This document shows, one piece after another, positions 45,501-54,897 of a stretch of 64,000 nucleotides of DNA. Under the pieces are notes generated by a model. That model had not been told where the DNA came from, did not search any database, and saw only the letters and a program-made list of their open reading frames with translations. Source of the DNA: Crocosphaera chwakensis CCY0110 (GTDB lineage: Bacteria; Cyanobacteriota; Cyanobacteriia; Cyanobacteriales; Microcystaceae); NCBI RefSeq assembly GCF_000169335.1, contig NZ_AAXW01000023.1, positions 12,688-76,687 of the forward strand, given 5' to 3'. The translations under genes and the position numbers were made by a program. How positions within the stretch are numbered: the stretch's first letter is position 1; each line of letters starts with the position of its first letter.

Positions 45501-48500
45501 GGTTCTGTCCTATCAGGGTTCCGTCAAAGTTTCCGATTCCTTGTAGGTTTAATTCTTCAGGCAGAAAGTCCCGTCGTATCGGCAAGGCAGAAATGAGTTG
45601 AGTTAAGGGCAAATCACCCAGATTAGAGGTTGCTTGGACGGCAAGGTTTACCCTAGCATCGGGGTTAGTAAGAGGGTTGGTGATGAAAATGTTACCCCTA
45701 GCGTTTAGGCTTTGTCCGTCGGCCTGGACGGTGATGTTATTGGCATTGATGGGTAAAACGGCGTTTTCTTCAAAAAGGCTGGCTAGACTCCCTGAAAGAG
45801 AAATTTGAGCATTTAAGTCATTAATATCGGTTTGGGGGACTTGTGGCGCGATTTGGGTCAGAATCAGGTTAGGATTAAGGTTAGATGCAGTGATTTGACT
45901 GGTCCATTGATTGTTTTGTAAGCGGGTTAGGGTGTTAACGGTTCCATTAGCGGTTGCAAGTTGCAGGTTAACCCTCGCTTGGGCAGTGCTAAGATCGGGT
46001 TGCGGGGACAGCAAGGGAAGCACATTACTTGAAACCACTGCTTGTCCATCCACTAATTGCACATTAACAGGTAAGTTTGGCACAACCCTATCTAAAGATA
46101 GACGAGAAAGGTCGACGACACCACGAACTTGACCACTGCCTAAGTTTCCCACCACCTGTACGGGACTTCCTTCTACGGTTAATTTTGCCTCAGCATTAGC
46201 TCGAAAACTACTAATATCTGGGGTATTTCCTAGAGAAGAAAGCAAAGAGTTGAGGTTTCCAGTAAGAACGAGATCGCTACTAACTAACGTCGATTGTACG
46301 GGTAAATTAGGGATGATGGGGTTAAGATTAATGGTTCCTACATCGGCTACGGTGGTTAAAATACCGTTAGCGACTTCTATATTTGCATTGATGGGACTGC
46401 CATCAACCAGTAACTGGGCGTTACCATTAACATTGAGGCGGTTAATGTTTAATTGTCCTTGTTGGAAAATATTATTTAGAGAACCAGACAGATTAATATT
46501 ACTTCTATTAAGTTGGACGGGGACCGTTAGGTTCGGAATGTAGGGATCGACGGGTAAATTAGAAACTGCAGCCGTTGCGGTGATGTTTCCTTGAGATAAA
46601 GCGGTTTCAAGAGCGATCGCACCTTGTCCCACTTGCAGGTTTAAGTTACCTTGGCTTTGAAGACTCTCTAAGCTAAAATCATCCAATTTTCCAGCAATAT
46701 TAATATTACCATCTCTAAGGGTAATATTTTGGGTTAATACTTCGGGGGGACAGGTAGTAAAAGAACAAGCTAATTCTACAAAGGGATCAAGGGCAAATTG
46801 ATCAGCAGTAATTAATGTTTGCCATTCTTTTTCCTCTAGATTTCCTAATCCTCTAACGCTAAGATTCCCTTCATCAGAGGTTAACACCGTATCCCGAATT
46901 AAGATATCTTTTCCCCCTAAAAGAATTGATCCTCTTCCTGATATATTTTCCCCTGAAACTCTTATCACACCTGGGGCAGACCACTCTATTTTTCCTTTTG
47001 GATCTCCTAGGGTTCCGCCTATTTGACCTTGTGCTGTCAGGGTTCCGATACTAATATTTTGAGGAGATTGATAATAGGGTTGGGCGAGTTCATCTCCTGG
47101 TACTCTGGCTTCAAATCCCAACGCGACGGGCATTTTTTTCCAGTTAATTTCTTTATTTTCTTCTAGGGCTTTTAATATACCTAATTCGACTTTTCCAGTT
47201 GCCGTAATGTTTCCCCCTGTGGTAGGTTGTACTTGCAATTCTTTGAGATTAAATTGATTTAAGTTGGCTTGGAAAACTGTTTTTAAATCTTGGATTCTTG
47301 TTTTCTCAATTAATAAAGGTTTGCTATTATTAATCGTCCCTGTGACAACAGGATTTTTGATCTCTCCTGTTAATTTTATTTTCCCTTCAACTTCCCCTGC
47401 TAAATTAACGGGTAACTCGAATTTTAAAATATTAGATAAATTTTTTAGTAAAAAGGGGTTAATATCAACATCAATATCATAGCCATCTTGCCAATTCAAT
47501 GATCCTTTAATATCAGTAACAAACTTCCCTAAACTCAAGCGAGTTTCGTTAAATTGTACGGTCTTATTATTAAAATTTAGTCCTAAATCAAGCTTAATAG
47601 GAACTTTTAATGCGTCTAATCCTGCTTGAACATTGGATAGTTGAAAATTTCCGTTTCCCTCTGTTCCTTCAATCTCTTCTAAAGAGGGGACATTAATGTT
47701 TAAATTACTCTCAACCAACCCGCTTTTTAAGGTTACAGGTAAATTAGGAATTAAAGCAGCTAACTCAGGTAAAGCTAATTGTGATATCATCAATTCAGCC
47801 TGAGTTTGAAAAGATTTTATATTTGTTTCTCCTTTAACAGCAATGGCACTATTTAATAATGAAACATCTAAGTTATAACTAATTTCTTGTTCTTCATTAG
47901 ATCGATAAGTATAACCTGCGGTTCCCTCTGCATCCACTTCTATCAGTTCTTTAAATCCATTAGGAAGTAGAGCAATATTAGCATTATTTAACTGAATATC
48001 AGCATCAATATCAACGGGCAAATTTAATTCTGTATCTTCGATTTGTTCACGTTCTTGAAAACCTAGCCATTTTCCAGACGGATTTTGTTCAACATATAGA
48101 TTAGGATCGTCTATAGTAATATCAAGATCCAGAGGCTGTCCGATTAACAAAGGTAAGGGATTAAACTGAATCGTTAACCCATCAAGATCAACCCTATCGG
48201 GATCATTTTCTGTGGTAGGAATAGAAGTTTGTCCAATACGAATACGATTAAGAGAAAAGCTTTCAACCTCCCCAACTCTTACCTCTCTTTCTAATGCTTT
48301 ACTTAACTGTTGAGATAGCAAAGGAGATAATTGATTATAAACAAAATAATTCACCCCTCCATAAGCAGCAACCCCCAATGATAATAACACTCCGCCGGCG
48401 ATCAAAGTCGATGGTTTCTTGATGAAATTATATAATTTTTGCAATATGGGCGTACTACCCTCAGACGGTTCTGGGGGTGGGTTGGGGGGGATATTAGTCA

Positions 48501-48501
48501 T
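42556..48501 (-). CDS. tamB: TamB/TIC236-like translocation and assembly module protein
   Basis: 1981 residues: one N-terminal membrane segment (STLIAGGVLLSLGVAAYGGV, about 30-50), then a very long beta-rich repetitive body (many 20-30 residue blocks with ...NLNGSLN..., ...DLRGNF...) and a C-terminal DUF490/TamB domain ending RVRYEKRF. TamB spans the periplasm and works with an outer-membrane Omp85 protein in outer-membrane assembly or lipid transport. TIC236 of chloroplasts is the homologue. No omp85 gene is adjacent. The protein begins with a proline-rich cytoplasmic tail. Start ATG 48501. Nothing truncated. Confidence 0.92.
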   Translation of the reverse strand: MTNIPPNPPPEPSEGSTPILQKLYNFIKKPSTLIAGGVLLSLGVAAYGGVNYFVYNQLSPLLSQQLSKALEREVRVGEVESFSLNRIRIGQTSIPTTENDPDRVDLDGLTIQFNPLPLLIGQPLDLDITIDDPNLYVEQNPSGKWLGFQEREQIEDTELNLPVDIDADIQLNNANIALLPNGFKELIEVDAEGTAGYTYRSNEEQEISYNLDVSLLNSAIAVKGETNIKSFQTQAELMISQLALPELAALIPNLPVTLKSGLVESNLNINVPSLEEIEGTEGNGNFQLSNVQAGLDALKVPIKLDLGLNFNNKTVQFNETRLSLGKFVTDIKGSLNWQDGYDIDVDINPFLLKNLSNILKFELPVNLAGEVEGKIKLTGEIKNPVVTGTINNSKPLLIEKTRIQDLKTVFQANLNQFNLKELQVQPTTGGNITATGKVELGILKALEENKEINWKKMPVALGFEARVPGDELAQPYYQSPQNISIGTLTAQGQIGGTLGDPKGKIEWSAPGVIRVSGENISGRGSILLGGKDILIRDTVLTSDEGNLSVRGLGNLEEKEWQTLITADQFALDPFVELACSFTTCPPEVLTQNITLRDGNINIAGKLDDFSLESLQSQGNLNLQVGQGAIALETALSQGNITATAAVSNLPVDPYIPNLTVPVQLNRSNINLSGSLNNIFQQGQLNINRLNVNGNAQLLVDGSPINANIEVANGILTTVADVGTINLNPIIPNLPVQSTLVSSDLVLTGNLNSLLSSLGNTPDISSFRANAEAKLTVEGSPVQVVGNLGSGQVRGVVDLSRLSLDRVVPNLPVNVQLVDGQAVVSSNVLPLLSPQPDLSTAQARVNLQLATANGTVNTLTRLQNNQWTSQITASNLNPNLILTQIAPQVPQTDINDLNAQISLSGSLASLFEENAVLPINANNITVQADGQSLNARGNIFITNPLTNPDARVNLAVQATSNLGDLPLTQLISALPIRRDFLPEELNLQGIGNFDGTLIGQNLITAPTAPGNIRLRGDVTVRNLVFNDRTFEPLLTGQLNAGLGQTIAIDLRGNQDVIAATLQPCTRQDCPVPYLPVAFELRQEAGDQDPIVVIGRLEGNELVARIEQFPLDLFKISPGEDFGIPGFLSGEVQTEIVINPYTLEGRGRLVIDRPSIGFVEATRLTADVIYQDNIARLQNATLKLGQSLYAVQGSLNLESGDLDGRLNIDDGRLQDLFIALKLSSVERLLDLLQIQPIDYRNAEAIPPQSVGEDAETIAEKVNLLAVIEQRIKELADEREKGGVPTELDLRGNFDLNVALGGTIYRPDLSIALRGQNWEWHPQEPYPDIVEPLGLVIRDESVIPINEVALQADLTDNVLTVDTAAIQIDRTRLALEGKFSLQEIAANWQVNYLSIATINNFIEVPVDATGALNASGTISGSPFQPQLQGQFAFVDTTFQGRPLGVTLAGQFSYEGQRFQLATTEDSIASASIDIPFPTYTGNDNFAVNLNLDTEALQLVSVLTGEQVFLTGGEGQINAQATGELDLSQGLLVSNLNAGGTITLDETIFQSPALPQPLTVSGTVVLNDQGINVEQIRGNFADSTLNIAGVLPLFQQQTNLENPLTVAIERGEINLEGLYRGLVDGRIVVTGSAIQPVVSGDVQLANGQIFIPTELQSREETVAEINQWIIPRTRRQTASNQPVPFMPKLQNFAVNLDNLFVEVLPLFRFDFGGNVTVNGSVNDLTALEPDGVIMVNRGLVNFLDTRFFIERRKENQIVFTPDQGLLNPTLDLAMRTIVSEVPDTSKNFRSGETTEIPDDSLNKVQRVDINLGLNGPLSQLLPNLGQEGYQVCQIQDPLKPIQTKTALSQEDLDKVGTCLQTLANQGSVDEQLLGNPVINLTSSPPRSQGEIVRLLGEQVLVLAEALQGKSTEQLIQFGIVQLALPMVFQTLIYDIETSISETIDSTDFRVVPFLEAIYEVEDQGYVRVSYDYAFNEFRVRYEKRF

Positions 48502-49008
48502 GAGTCCTTACACCACAGGTTCAGTCGATCCATTGACTAACTTAACACAAATTTTTTGTTTCTGAGTTCAGCTTAAATTGCTCGTTGCAAAACCACAACC
48601 GTTCCTTTATCTCCTTTATTGATGCGTATTTCCTCATCTGTCTACCCCGAACTTTTTGCAATAACTAACCCCCTATCGTAAAAAAGTATTAGTAAGGATA
48701 GGGTGTAGAGGAATTCGTAAATTTATCTATAATTTATCTATGGCAAACTCAAACTCAATGTGAATCTGTTGGAAGACTTCTACTAACTTTAATTCGCGCT
48801 CTTGAAAACCAAGAATCCCCACACCCTGTCTCAACTCTAAAATTGGTTGCTGCAAGATATGAGTTAGACTCGGTTCCTTTGATTGTTGAGTATCAACGTT
48901 AGCAAGTTGGTTCGAGGGGTATCTCATAAAACTCAAAGGTTTCTTATTTTAAGGAAAACCTCTACCATAGAAAGCAGAAAGGTTACATCGTTACTTATCA
49001 TTATCATT
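48502..49008. other. intergenic region between tamB and ndhL
   Basis: 507 bp between divergent genes, so both promoters should be here. A minus-strand frame at 48727-48927 (66 codons, MRYPSNQLANVDTQQSKEPS and so on, ending FEFAIDKL) looks protein-like but has no recognised family and no clear ribosome site; I do not call it a gene. Confidence 0.4.
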
Positions 49009-49266
49009 ATGGATACAATTATTGACGCGATCGCTTCGCTGCCTCAAGATACCCTGATTGTTGCTGTATTATATTTAGGGTTAAGTGTTCTCTATCTCTT
49101 AGTTATCCCTGGATTCGTCTATTTTTACCTTAATAGTCGTTGGTATGTGGCCAGTTCTTTTGAACGTGCCTTTATGTATTTTCTGATGTTTTTCTTCTTT
49201 CCTGGGGTTCTTCTTCTTAGTCCCTTTTTAAACTTCCGTCCCAAACGCCGTCAAGTTAACTCTTAA
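49009..49266 (+). CDS. ndhL: NAD(P)H-quinone oxidoreductase subunit L
   Basis: 85 residues with two membrane helices and a strongly conserved second half: VIPGFVYFYLNSRWYVASSF, then FFFFPGVLLLSPFLNFRPKR. This is NdhL, a cyanobacteria/plant-specific membrane subunit of NDH-1 needed for respiration, cyclic electron flow and CO2 uptake. I chose ATG 49009; an upstream in-frame start at 48883 would add 42 residues unlike the family. DUF3007 and trpA follow on the same strand after 40 and 90 bp, a gene order I recognise from other cyanobacteria. Confidence 0.95.
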   Translation: MDTIIDAIASLPQDTLIVAVLYLGLSVLYLLVIPGFVYFYLNSRWYVASSFERAFMYFLMFFFFPGVLLLSPFLNFRPKRRQVNS

Positions 49267-49306
49267 ATCGGTTTAAAATAAAAATACCAACACTCAATAG
49301 GCCATC

Positions 49307-49606
49307 ATGAGACGAATTGATGTTATCATCGTTAGCTTAGGAATATTTGTAACAGGAGGTATTATTTACCTCGTATTTCAAGCCATTGGGTTTGATGGCC
49401 TATCTGCAGGGGTTTGGAGTCAAGCTTTATTAGTGGTTATTGTTTTAGGTTGGACTTTATCCTACCTCTTTCGAGTGGCAAACAAAGATATGACCTACAA
49501 TCAACAACTCAAAGACTACGAAGATGCAGTCTTACAAAAACGCCTTGAAGAAATGACCCCCGAAGAACTCGAAAAATTACAACGAGAAATTAAAGAAGAA
49601 TCATAA
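49307..49606 (+). CDS. DUF3007 family small membrane protein
   Basis: 99 residues: two membrane segments (IIVSLGIFVTGGIIYLVFQA and ALLVVIVLGWTLSYLF), then a charged helical tail (LQKRLEEMTPEELEKLQREI). This matches DUF3007, found in cyanobacteria and chloroplasts, with no proven role. Its constant place next to ndhL suggests, but does not show, a link with thylakoid NDH-1 or its assembly. Start ATG 49307. Confidence 0.87.
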   Translation: MRRIDVIIVSLGIFVTGGIIYLVFQAIGFDGLSAGVWSQALLVVIVLGWTLSYLFRVANKDMTYNQQLKDYEDAVLQKRLEEMTPEELEKLQREIKEES

Positions 49607-49696
49607 GCCGAAGTTGGCATAAATATTAAAAGATCAGCCAATCAAGACCAACTCAGGGTAAATTGAGAAATGGTAATCTAGCTTGAGTCAACAATA

Positions 49697-50491
49697 ATGA
49701 CATCGGTTTCTCAGTGTTTTCAATCCCTACGCGATCGCGGACAATGCGCCCTCATTCCCTTCATTACCGCAGGTGATCCAGATTTAGACACCACTGCTAA
49801 GGCGTTACGGACTCTCGATGCTTCAGGGGCTGATATCATCGAGTTAGGAGTTCCTTATTCTGATCCATTGGCTGATGGACCAGTAATCCAAGCTGCAGCA
49901 ACTCGTGCTTTACGTAAAGGAGTGAAGTTAGAAGATGTCTTAACCACCGTTAAAGAGGTTCAACCCGATATTAAAGCCCCGATCATCTTATTTACTTACT
50001 ATAACCCTATTTTCTATCGGGGGGTCGAAGTTTTTTTAAAACAAATTAAATCTGCTGGTGTACAAGGTTTGGTTGTCCCTGACTTACCCCTTGAAGAAGC
50101 CCAAACTTTGCTTAAACCGGCTGCTGAGATGGGTATCGAAGTTACCTTATTAGTTGCGCCAACCAGTCCCATAGAACGAATTAAAGCGATCGCTCATCAA
50201 TCTCAAGGCTTCATTTATCTCGTTAGTGTAACAGGGGTAACGGGGATGAGAACCCAAGTCGCTACTAGAGTCGAAGAGTTACTCAAAAGTCTTCGTAGCA
50301 CTACCGATAAGCCTATTGGGGTCGGATTTGGTATTTCTGAACCTGAACAGGCTTTACAAGTCAAAAATTGGGGATCTGATGCGGTAATTGTGGGTAGTGC
50401 TTGTGTTAAACGCTTGGCAGAAGGAACTCCCGAAGAAGGCTTAAAAGCTGTTGCCGAATTTTGTCAGAGTCTTAAACGAGCGATTAAGTAA
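49697..50491 (+). CDS. trpA: tryptophan synthase alpha subunit
   Basis: 264 residues, TIM barrel. The catalytic glutamate is in IIELGVPYSDPLADGP (Glu49 equivalent) and the second acid in VPDLPLEEA. The FGISEPEQ and GSACVKR phosphate-binding loops are present. It cleaves indole-3-glycerol phosphate to indole, which passes to the beta subunit encoded elsewhere. Third gene of the ndhL group; start ATG 49697. It includes HIP1 sites at 49732 and 50188. Confidence 0.97.
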   Translation: MTSVSQCFQSLRDRGQCALIPFITAGDPDLDTTAKALRTLDASGADIIELGVPYSDPLADGPVIQAAATRALRKGVKLEDVLTTVKEVQPDIKAPIILFTYYNPIFYRGVEVFLKQIKSAGVQGLVVPDLPLEEAQTLLKPAAEMGIEVTLLVAPTSPIERIKAIAHQSQGFIYLVSVTGVTGMRTQVATRVEELLKSLRSTTDKPIGVGFGISEPEQALQVKNWGSDAVIVGSACVKRLAEGTPEEGLKAVAEFCQSLKRAIK

Positions 50492-50671
50492 AGATTGATA
50501 AATCCTGGCCCATAAAAATAAAATATTAAAAGTAATGTTAATAATGAAAATTGATATGATATTCAAAATTTTACAACGCATTTTCATTATGAAACATATA
50601 TCATTAATGAGAATAAAATAAAAATAAGCAGTTTGTCAATCTCCAAAATTTTTTCTGTTCATATTATAGAT

Positions 50672-50694
50672 AAGGTGCGCTATTAACGCACCTT
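50672..50694. terminator. bidirectional hairpin between trpA and ileS
   Basis: Perfect 8-bp arms AAGGTGCG (50672-50679) and 50687-50694 with a 7-nt loop, nine bases beyond the ileS stop and 180 bp beyond trpA. T-runs on both sides are short, so termination efficiency is uncertain. Confidence 0.6.
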
Positions 50695-50702
50695 TAAACT
50701 CC

Positions 50703-53582
50703 TTAAAACTCACCAACTAAAGCAGCATTACACCGTTCACAAATAGTAGGATCATCTTTAAATTCTCCCACTTTTGTAGAATAGTTCCAACAGCGATCGC
50801 ATTTCTTTCCTTCTGCTTTAATAACACCCACAGAAACTAAGTCGGACTCGCTTTGATAGTCTGCTTGTTTAATGGAGTCTAAACTATCAACTAATTCCAC
50901 TTGAGATGCTAAGACAAAATAACGTAATTCATCTACATGATTTCCCGTTAAACTATCGGTAGGATTGAATTTTTCCAATTGTTGTCTCAAGTCTTGATCG
51001 GGGACATAAAGTAACACTTTAGCATCTAAAGACGAACCGATTTCCTTCTCTTTTCTGGCTAATTCTAGGGCGTTATTGACTTCATTTCTCATTGCCCTGA
51101 TTTTTGTCCAGGAAACCGATAATTCTGCATTTCCCCACTGTTTTGATGTTTTCACCCATCCAGCTTGAAAAACGGATTTTTCAGAGGTTTCGTAGGGTAA
51201 AAATTGCCAAATGTCTTCGGCCATGTGACATAATACAGGAGCGATCGCTTTGGCTAAATTTTCGATGGCCACTGCTAGTACAGTTTGACAACTACGACGA
51301 CGCATCGAGTCAGGATGAGAAATATAGAGTCTATCTTTAGCAATATCAAGATAGAAATTAGATAAATCTACCACACAGAAATTTTGTACGGTTTGGAAGA
51401 AACGGAAGAATTGATAAGTTTCAAACGCATCAGTTACTTCTGTAAAAACTTCAGTGATACGATGCAACATATAACGATCCAATTCGGGTAATTCTTCATA
51501 GCTTACTGCATCTCTCTTTGGATCAAAATCGTGTAAGTTACCCAATAAAAATCTTGCTGTATTGCGAATCTTGCGATAGATATCCGATAACTGTTTCAGG
51601 ATGGTTTTACCCAAAGGTACATCTGAAGAATAATCTACTGATGACACCCATAACCTTAACACATCTGCGCCATAAGGCGGTTCTTGCTTCTGATTTTTAC
51701 CCCCATTGATGACCACATTAGGATCAACAGTATTTCCCAACGATTTACTCATCTTATATCCTTTTTCATCTAAGATGAAACCATGAGTTAATACTGTCTT
51801 ATAAGGGGCAATTCCATTTACAGCTACACTGGTTAACAAACTAGACTGAAACCAACCCCGATGTTGATCACTTCCTTCTAAATAAATATCAGCAGGATAC
51901 TTTAATTCTGGTCGTTGTTTTGCTACTGAAGCCCAAGAAGATCCAGAATCAAACCACACATCCATAGTATCAGTTCCTTTCCGATAGTTGTGAGAATCTG
52001 TTTTATATTTCTCTGGCAATAACTCTTCAATAGACATCTCCCACCAAGCATCTGAACCTTTTTCAGCAAAAATCGTTTGAATATGTTTAATAGTTTCTTC
52101 TGTTAGTAACGGTTCATTGGTTTCGTTATTATAAAAAACAGGAATCGGTACCCCCCAATTTCGTTGACGAGAAATACACCAATCTGAGCGATCGCTAACC
52201 ATCGACGTGATTCTATTTTCTCCTTGTGCTGGAATCCATTGTACTGTTTTAATCGCCGTTAATGCAGCCTCTCGAAACCCTTTTACTGAGGCAAACCATT
52301 GTTCAGTTGCTCGAAAAATTGTCGGTTTTTTAGTACGCCAATCATAAGGATATTTATGTTGATAGGCTTCTTCTTTTAACAATGAGCCTTTTTCTTTTAA
52401 CTCATTAATAATGACTTCGTTGGCATTTTTGAGAACATTTAAACCGGCAAATTGTCCAGCTTCTTCGGTAAAATTACCTTTAGCATCTACAGGAGACAAA
52501 ACTCCTAAACCGTACCGTTGTCCTACCATATAATCTTCTTGTCCATGACCCGGTGCCGTATGAACTAAACCAGTTCCTGACTCAGTGGTAACATAGTCAC
52601 CGCCGATAAGAATTTCACTCTCTCTATCGTATAAAGGATGGCGATAAATAGTATGTTCTAAAGCTTTTCCTGGGATAGTTGCTTTTACGGTCAACTCGGT
52701 TTCAAAGGTCGTTGATAATTTCTCAACTAAATCAACAGCAACAATTAAATACTGATATTTACAAACATCAGAAGTCTGTTCTACCACAGCATAATTAAGA
52801 TCAGGATTAAGGGCAACGGCTAAGTTTCCGGGAAGTGTCCAAGGGGTGGTTGTCCAGATAGCAACCCCTAAATTATTTAAGAAAGGTTCTAAAATTTCTG
52901 CTGCATCTTTTGAGGCATTAATGATAGGAAAGGCAGCAAAAATACTTCTTGATGTATGACCTTCAGGATATTCTAATTCTGCCTCAGCTAAGGCTGTTTG
53001 AGAACTGGGACTCCAATGAACGGGTTTAAGTCCCCGATAAATATACCCTTTTAAGACCATTTCCCCAAAAACGCCAATTTGCGCTGCTTCGTATTCTGGG
53101 GTTAGGGTTAAATAGGGGTTTTCCCAGTCTCCCCACACCCCGAACCGTTTGAAACCTTTTGCCTGTTCTTCTTGGGTTTTAAGGGCAAAATCACGGGCTT
53201 TATGGCGTAATTTGAGAGGGGTTAACCCTTCTCTCTCTTTCGACTTCATACTCTGCAATACTTTGAGTTCGATAGGAAGTCCATGACAGTCCCAACCAGG
53301 AACATAGCGAACTTTATAACCTCGCAATAGCTTATATTTATTGATAATATCTTTGAGGGTTTTGTTTAAAGCATGGCCCATGTGTAAAGAACCGTTAGCG
53401 TAGGGAGGGCCATCGTGAAGGATAAATACATCTTCGGGGTTTTCTTCGGATAATTTCTCATAAATTTGATTATCCGCCCAAAATTTTTGTAATTCGGGTT
53501 CTTTCTTCACCGAATTAGCACGCATACTAAAATCAGTCTTGGGCAAGTTTACCGTATCTTTGTAGCTTTTGGGTTCTGTCAC
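50703..53582 (-). CDS. ileS: isoleucyl-tRNA synthetase
   Basis: 959 residues, class I synthetase with the HMGH form of the HIGH motif (PPYANGSLHMGHAL) near residue 65 and KMSKS in KGYKMSKSLGN. The CP1 editing domain is present, and the C-terminal zinc finger retains CDRCWNYS and CERCNAAL. It is a bacterial type 1 enzyme that charges tRNA-Ile and edits valine. The start is GTG 53582. No upstream T-box or riboswitch was noticed, as expected for cyanobacteria. Confidence 0.98.
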   Translation of the reverse strand: MTEPKSYKDTVNLPKTDFSMRANSVKKEPELQKFWADNQIYEKLSEENPEDVFILHDGPPYANGSLHMGHALNKTLKDIINKYKLLRGYKVRYVPGWDCHGLPIELKVLQSMKSKEREGLTPLKLRHKARDFALKTQEEQAKGFKRFGVWGDWENPYLTLTPEYEAAQIGVFGEMVLKGYIYRGLKPVHWSPSSQTALAEAELEYPEGHTSRSIFAAFPIINASKDAAEILEPFLNNLGVAIWTTTPWTLPGNLAVALNPDLNYAVVEQTSDVCKYQYLIVAVDLVEKLSTTFETELTVKATIPGKALEHTIYRHPLYDRESEILIGGDYVTTESGTGLVHTAPGHGQEDYMVGQRYGLGVLSPVDAKGNFTEEAGQFAGLNVLKNANEVIINELKEKGSLLKEEAYQHKYPYDWRTKKPTIFRATEQWFASVKGFREAALTAIKTVQWIPAQGENRITSMVSDRSDWCISRQRNWGVPIPVFYNNETNEPLLTEETIKHIQTIFAEKGSDAWWEMSIEELLPEKYKTDSHNYRKGTDTMDVWFDSGSSWASVAKQRPELKYPADIYLEGSDQHRGWFQSSLLTSVAVNGIAPYKTVLTHGFILDEKGYKMSKSLGNTVDPNVVINGGKNQKQEPPYGADVLRLWVSSVDYSSDVPLGKTILKQLSDIYRKIRNTARFLLGNLHDFDPKRDAVSYEELPELDRYMLHRITEVFTEVTDAFETYQFFRFFQTVQNFCVVDLSNFYLDIAKDRLYISHPDSMRRRSCQTVLAVAIENLAKAIAPVLCHMAEDIWQFLPYETSEKSVFQAGWVKTSKQWGNAELSVSWTKIRAMRNEVNNALELARKEKEIGSSLDAKVLLYVPDQDLRQQLEKFNPTDSLTGNHVDELRYFVLASQVELVDSLDSIKQADYQSESDLVSVGVIKAEGKKCDRCWNYSTKVGEFKDDPTICERCNAALVGEF

Positions 53583-53686
53583 AGTAGTAATTAGAAATTA
53601 TTGTATATGTTTGCTCTTGACCTTAATTATATGGAATTGGGGGAATGTCTTGAATGAGCTTTGACAAATTAAGTTAAAATGACAGA

Positions 53687-53882
53687 TATAGCATTTCCCA
53701 TACCCATGAGGTACACTAAGGGAGAAACTATATTATGCGATCGCTTAAAAAATGAGACCTTACTCAATAGACCTAAGAAATAAGATTATAGAAATTTGGA
53801 AAAAAGAGAAAATTTCTATAAGAAAACTAGCTCAACACTTTGGAGTATCGAAAAGTTTTATTCAAAAATTAATTAAAAAATA
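53687..53882 (+). mobile_element. truncated IS630-family element (5' remnant)
   Basis: The left terminal repeat (TATAGCATTTCCCA...CATGAGGTACAC) and the first 44 codons of an IS630 orfA (MRPYSIDLRNKIIEIWKKEK, then LIKKY) from ATG 53752 are present. The reading frame runs straight into the left end of the intact element at 53883. The remainder is absent on the other side, so this is a left-end stub, not a simple nested insertion with both halves kept. Confidence 0.85.
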
Positions 53883-53948
53883 TATAGCATTTCCCTGACT
53901 CATGAGGTACATTATAGATTGTAATATCTATTACTGATGTACTAAAAA

Positions 53949-54314
53949 ATGAAGCCTTATTCTATAGACTTTAGAGAAAAAATCATAGAAGTGTGGAAAA
54001 AAGAAAACCTCTCTATCAGGAATCTAGCTAAGCGTTTTGGAGTAGCGAAAAGCTTTATTCAAAAATTGCTTAAACAATATCAACAAACTGGAGATATTAG
54101 ACCTTTACCGCAAGGAGGAAGCCCATCTCCTAAGCTTAATAGTGAGCAATTGGTTATTTTAGTGGAAATCATGGAAAAAAATAATGATGCAACTCTCGAA
54201 GAATTATGTGAGTTACTCTATAAAGAAACAGGAGTGCAAGTCAAAAAAACCACAATGGGAAGAATCAGCCAAAGATTGAATTATAGTGTCAAAAAAAACT
54301 TTATATGCACCTGA
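53949..54314 (+). CDS. IS630 transposase, orfA part (HTH)
   Basis: 121 residues. The N-terminal helix-turn-helix DNA-binding domain shows DFREKIIEVWKKENLSIRNL and RFGVAKSFIQKLL, followed by PLPQGGSPSPKLNSEQLVIL, the linker typical of IS630/Tc1 transposases. It overlaps orfB by 29 bp at an A8 run, which probably allows production of a full fusion protein. Confidence 0.88.
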   Translation: MKPYSIDFREKIIEVWKKENLSIRNLAKRFGVAKSFIQKLLKQYQQTGDIRPLPQGGSPSPKLNSEQLVILVEIMEKNNDATLEELCELLYKETGVQVKKTTMGRISQRLNYSVKKNFICT

Positions 54315-54897
54315 AAAAGACAATGAAAAAGTCCATCAAAAAAGAGTGAAGTTTTGGGAAACCATTCGAGATGTAAAGACAAATAATTTAATTTTTATAG
54401 ACGAATCAGGAGTGAATTTAGCAATGCTGAGACTATACGCTAGGTCGCTAAAAGGCACGAGAGCTAGGGGAGAAAAACCCCAGAAGCGAGGCAAAAATAT
54501 TTCTATTATTAGTGCATTATTCTTAGATAAAGTTCTGGCAACAAAGAATATTTACGGGTCAGTAGACGGAATTACATTTGAAGCTTTTATCCTCACAGAA
54601 TTAGTACCAAAGCTATGGAAAGATGCTTGTGTTGTTATGGATAATGCTAGAATTCATCTGGGAGAAATGGTCAAAGAATCTATTGAAAAAGTCGGGGCTA
54701 ATGTAATTTACCTACCTCCTTATTCTCCTGAATTTTCTCCGATTGAAAATTTCTGGTCAAAAGTCAAAGCTATTTTGAGAAAAATCAAAGCAAGAAACTA
54801 TAAAGACCTAATAGAAGGTATTACATCAGCTATGTTACAAGTTACCAAACAAGATATTCGTAACTGGTTTACTCATTGCTGCTACTGTACCTCATGA
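54286..54897 (+). CDS. IS630 transposase, orfB part (DDE domain)
   Basis: 203 residues from GTG 54286. The DDE catalytic core is intact: FIDESGVNL (first Asp), VVMDNARIHLG (second Asp), and PPYSPEFSPIENFWSKVK (Glu). Alone it lacks the DNA-binding part; fusion to orfA is needed. The frame is +1 relative to orfA; loss of one A from the A8 run at 54291-54298 (slippage or +1 frameshift) would give a continuous reading. Confidence 0.85.
   Translation: MSKKTLYAPEKDNEKVHQKRVKFWETIRDVKTNNLIFIDESGVNLAMLRLYARSLKGTRARGEKPQKRGKNISIISALFLDKVLATKNIYGSVDGITFEAFILTELVPKLWKDACVVMDNARIHLGEMVKESIEKVGANVIYLPPYSPEFSPIENFWSKVKAILRKIKARNYKDLIEGITSAMLQVTKQDIRNWFTHCCYCTS

Noticed and set aside
48727..48927. 66-codon minus-strand frame between tamB and ndhL
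   Set aside because: Protein-like composition, but no recognised family or ribosome site and it overlaps the region expected to hold the ndhL promoter.
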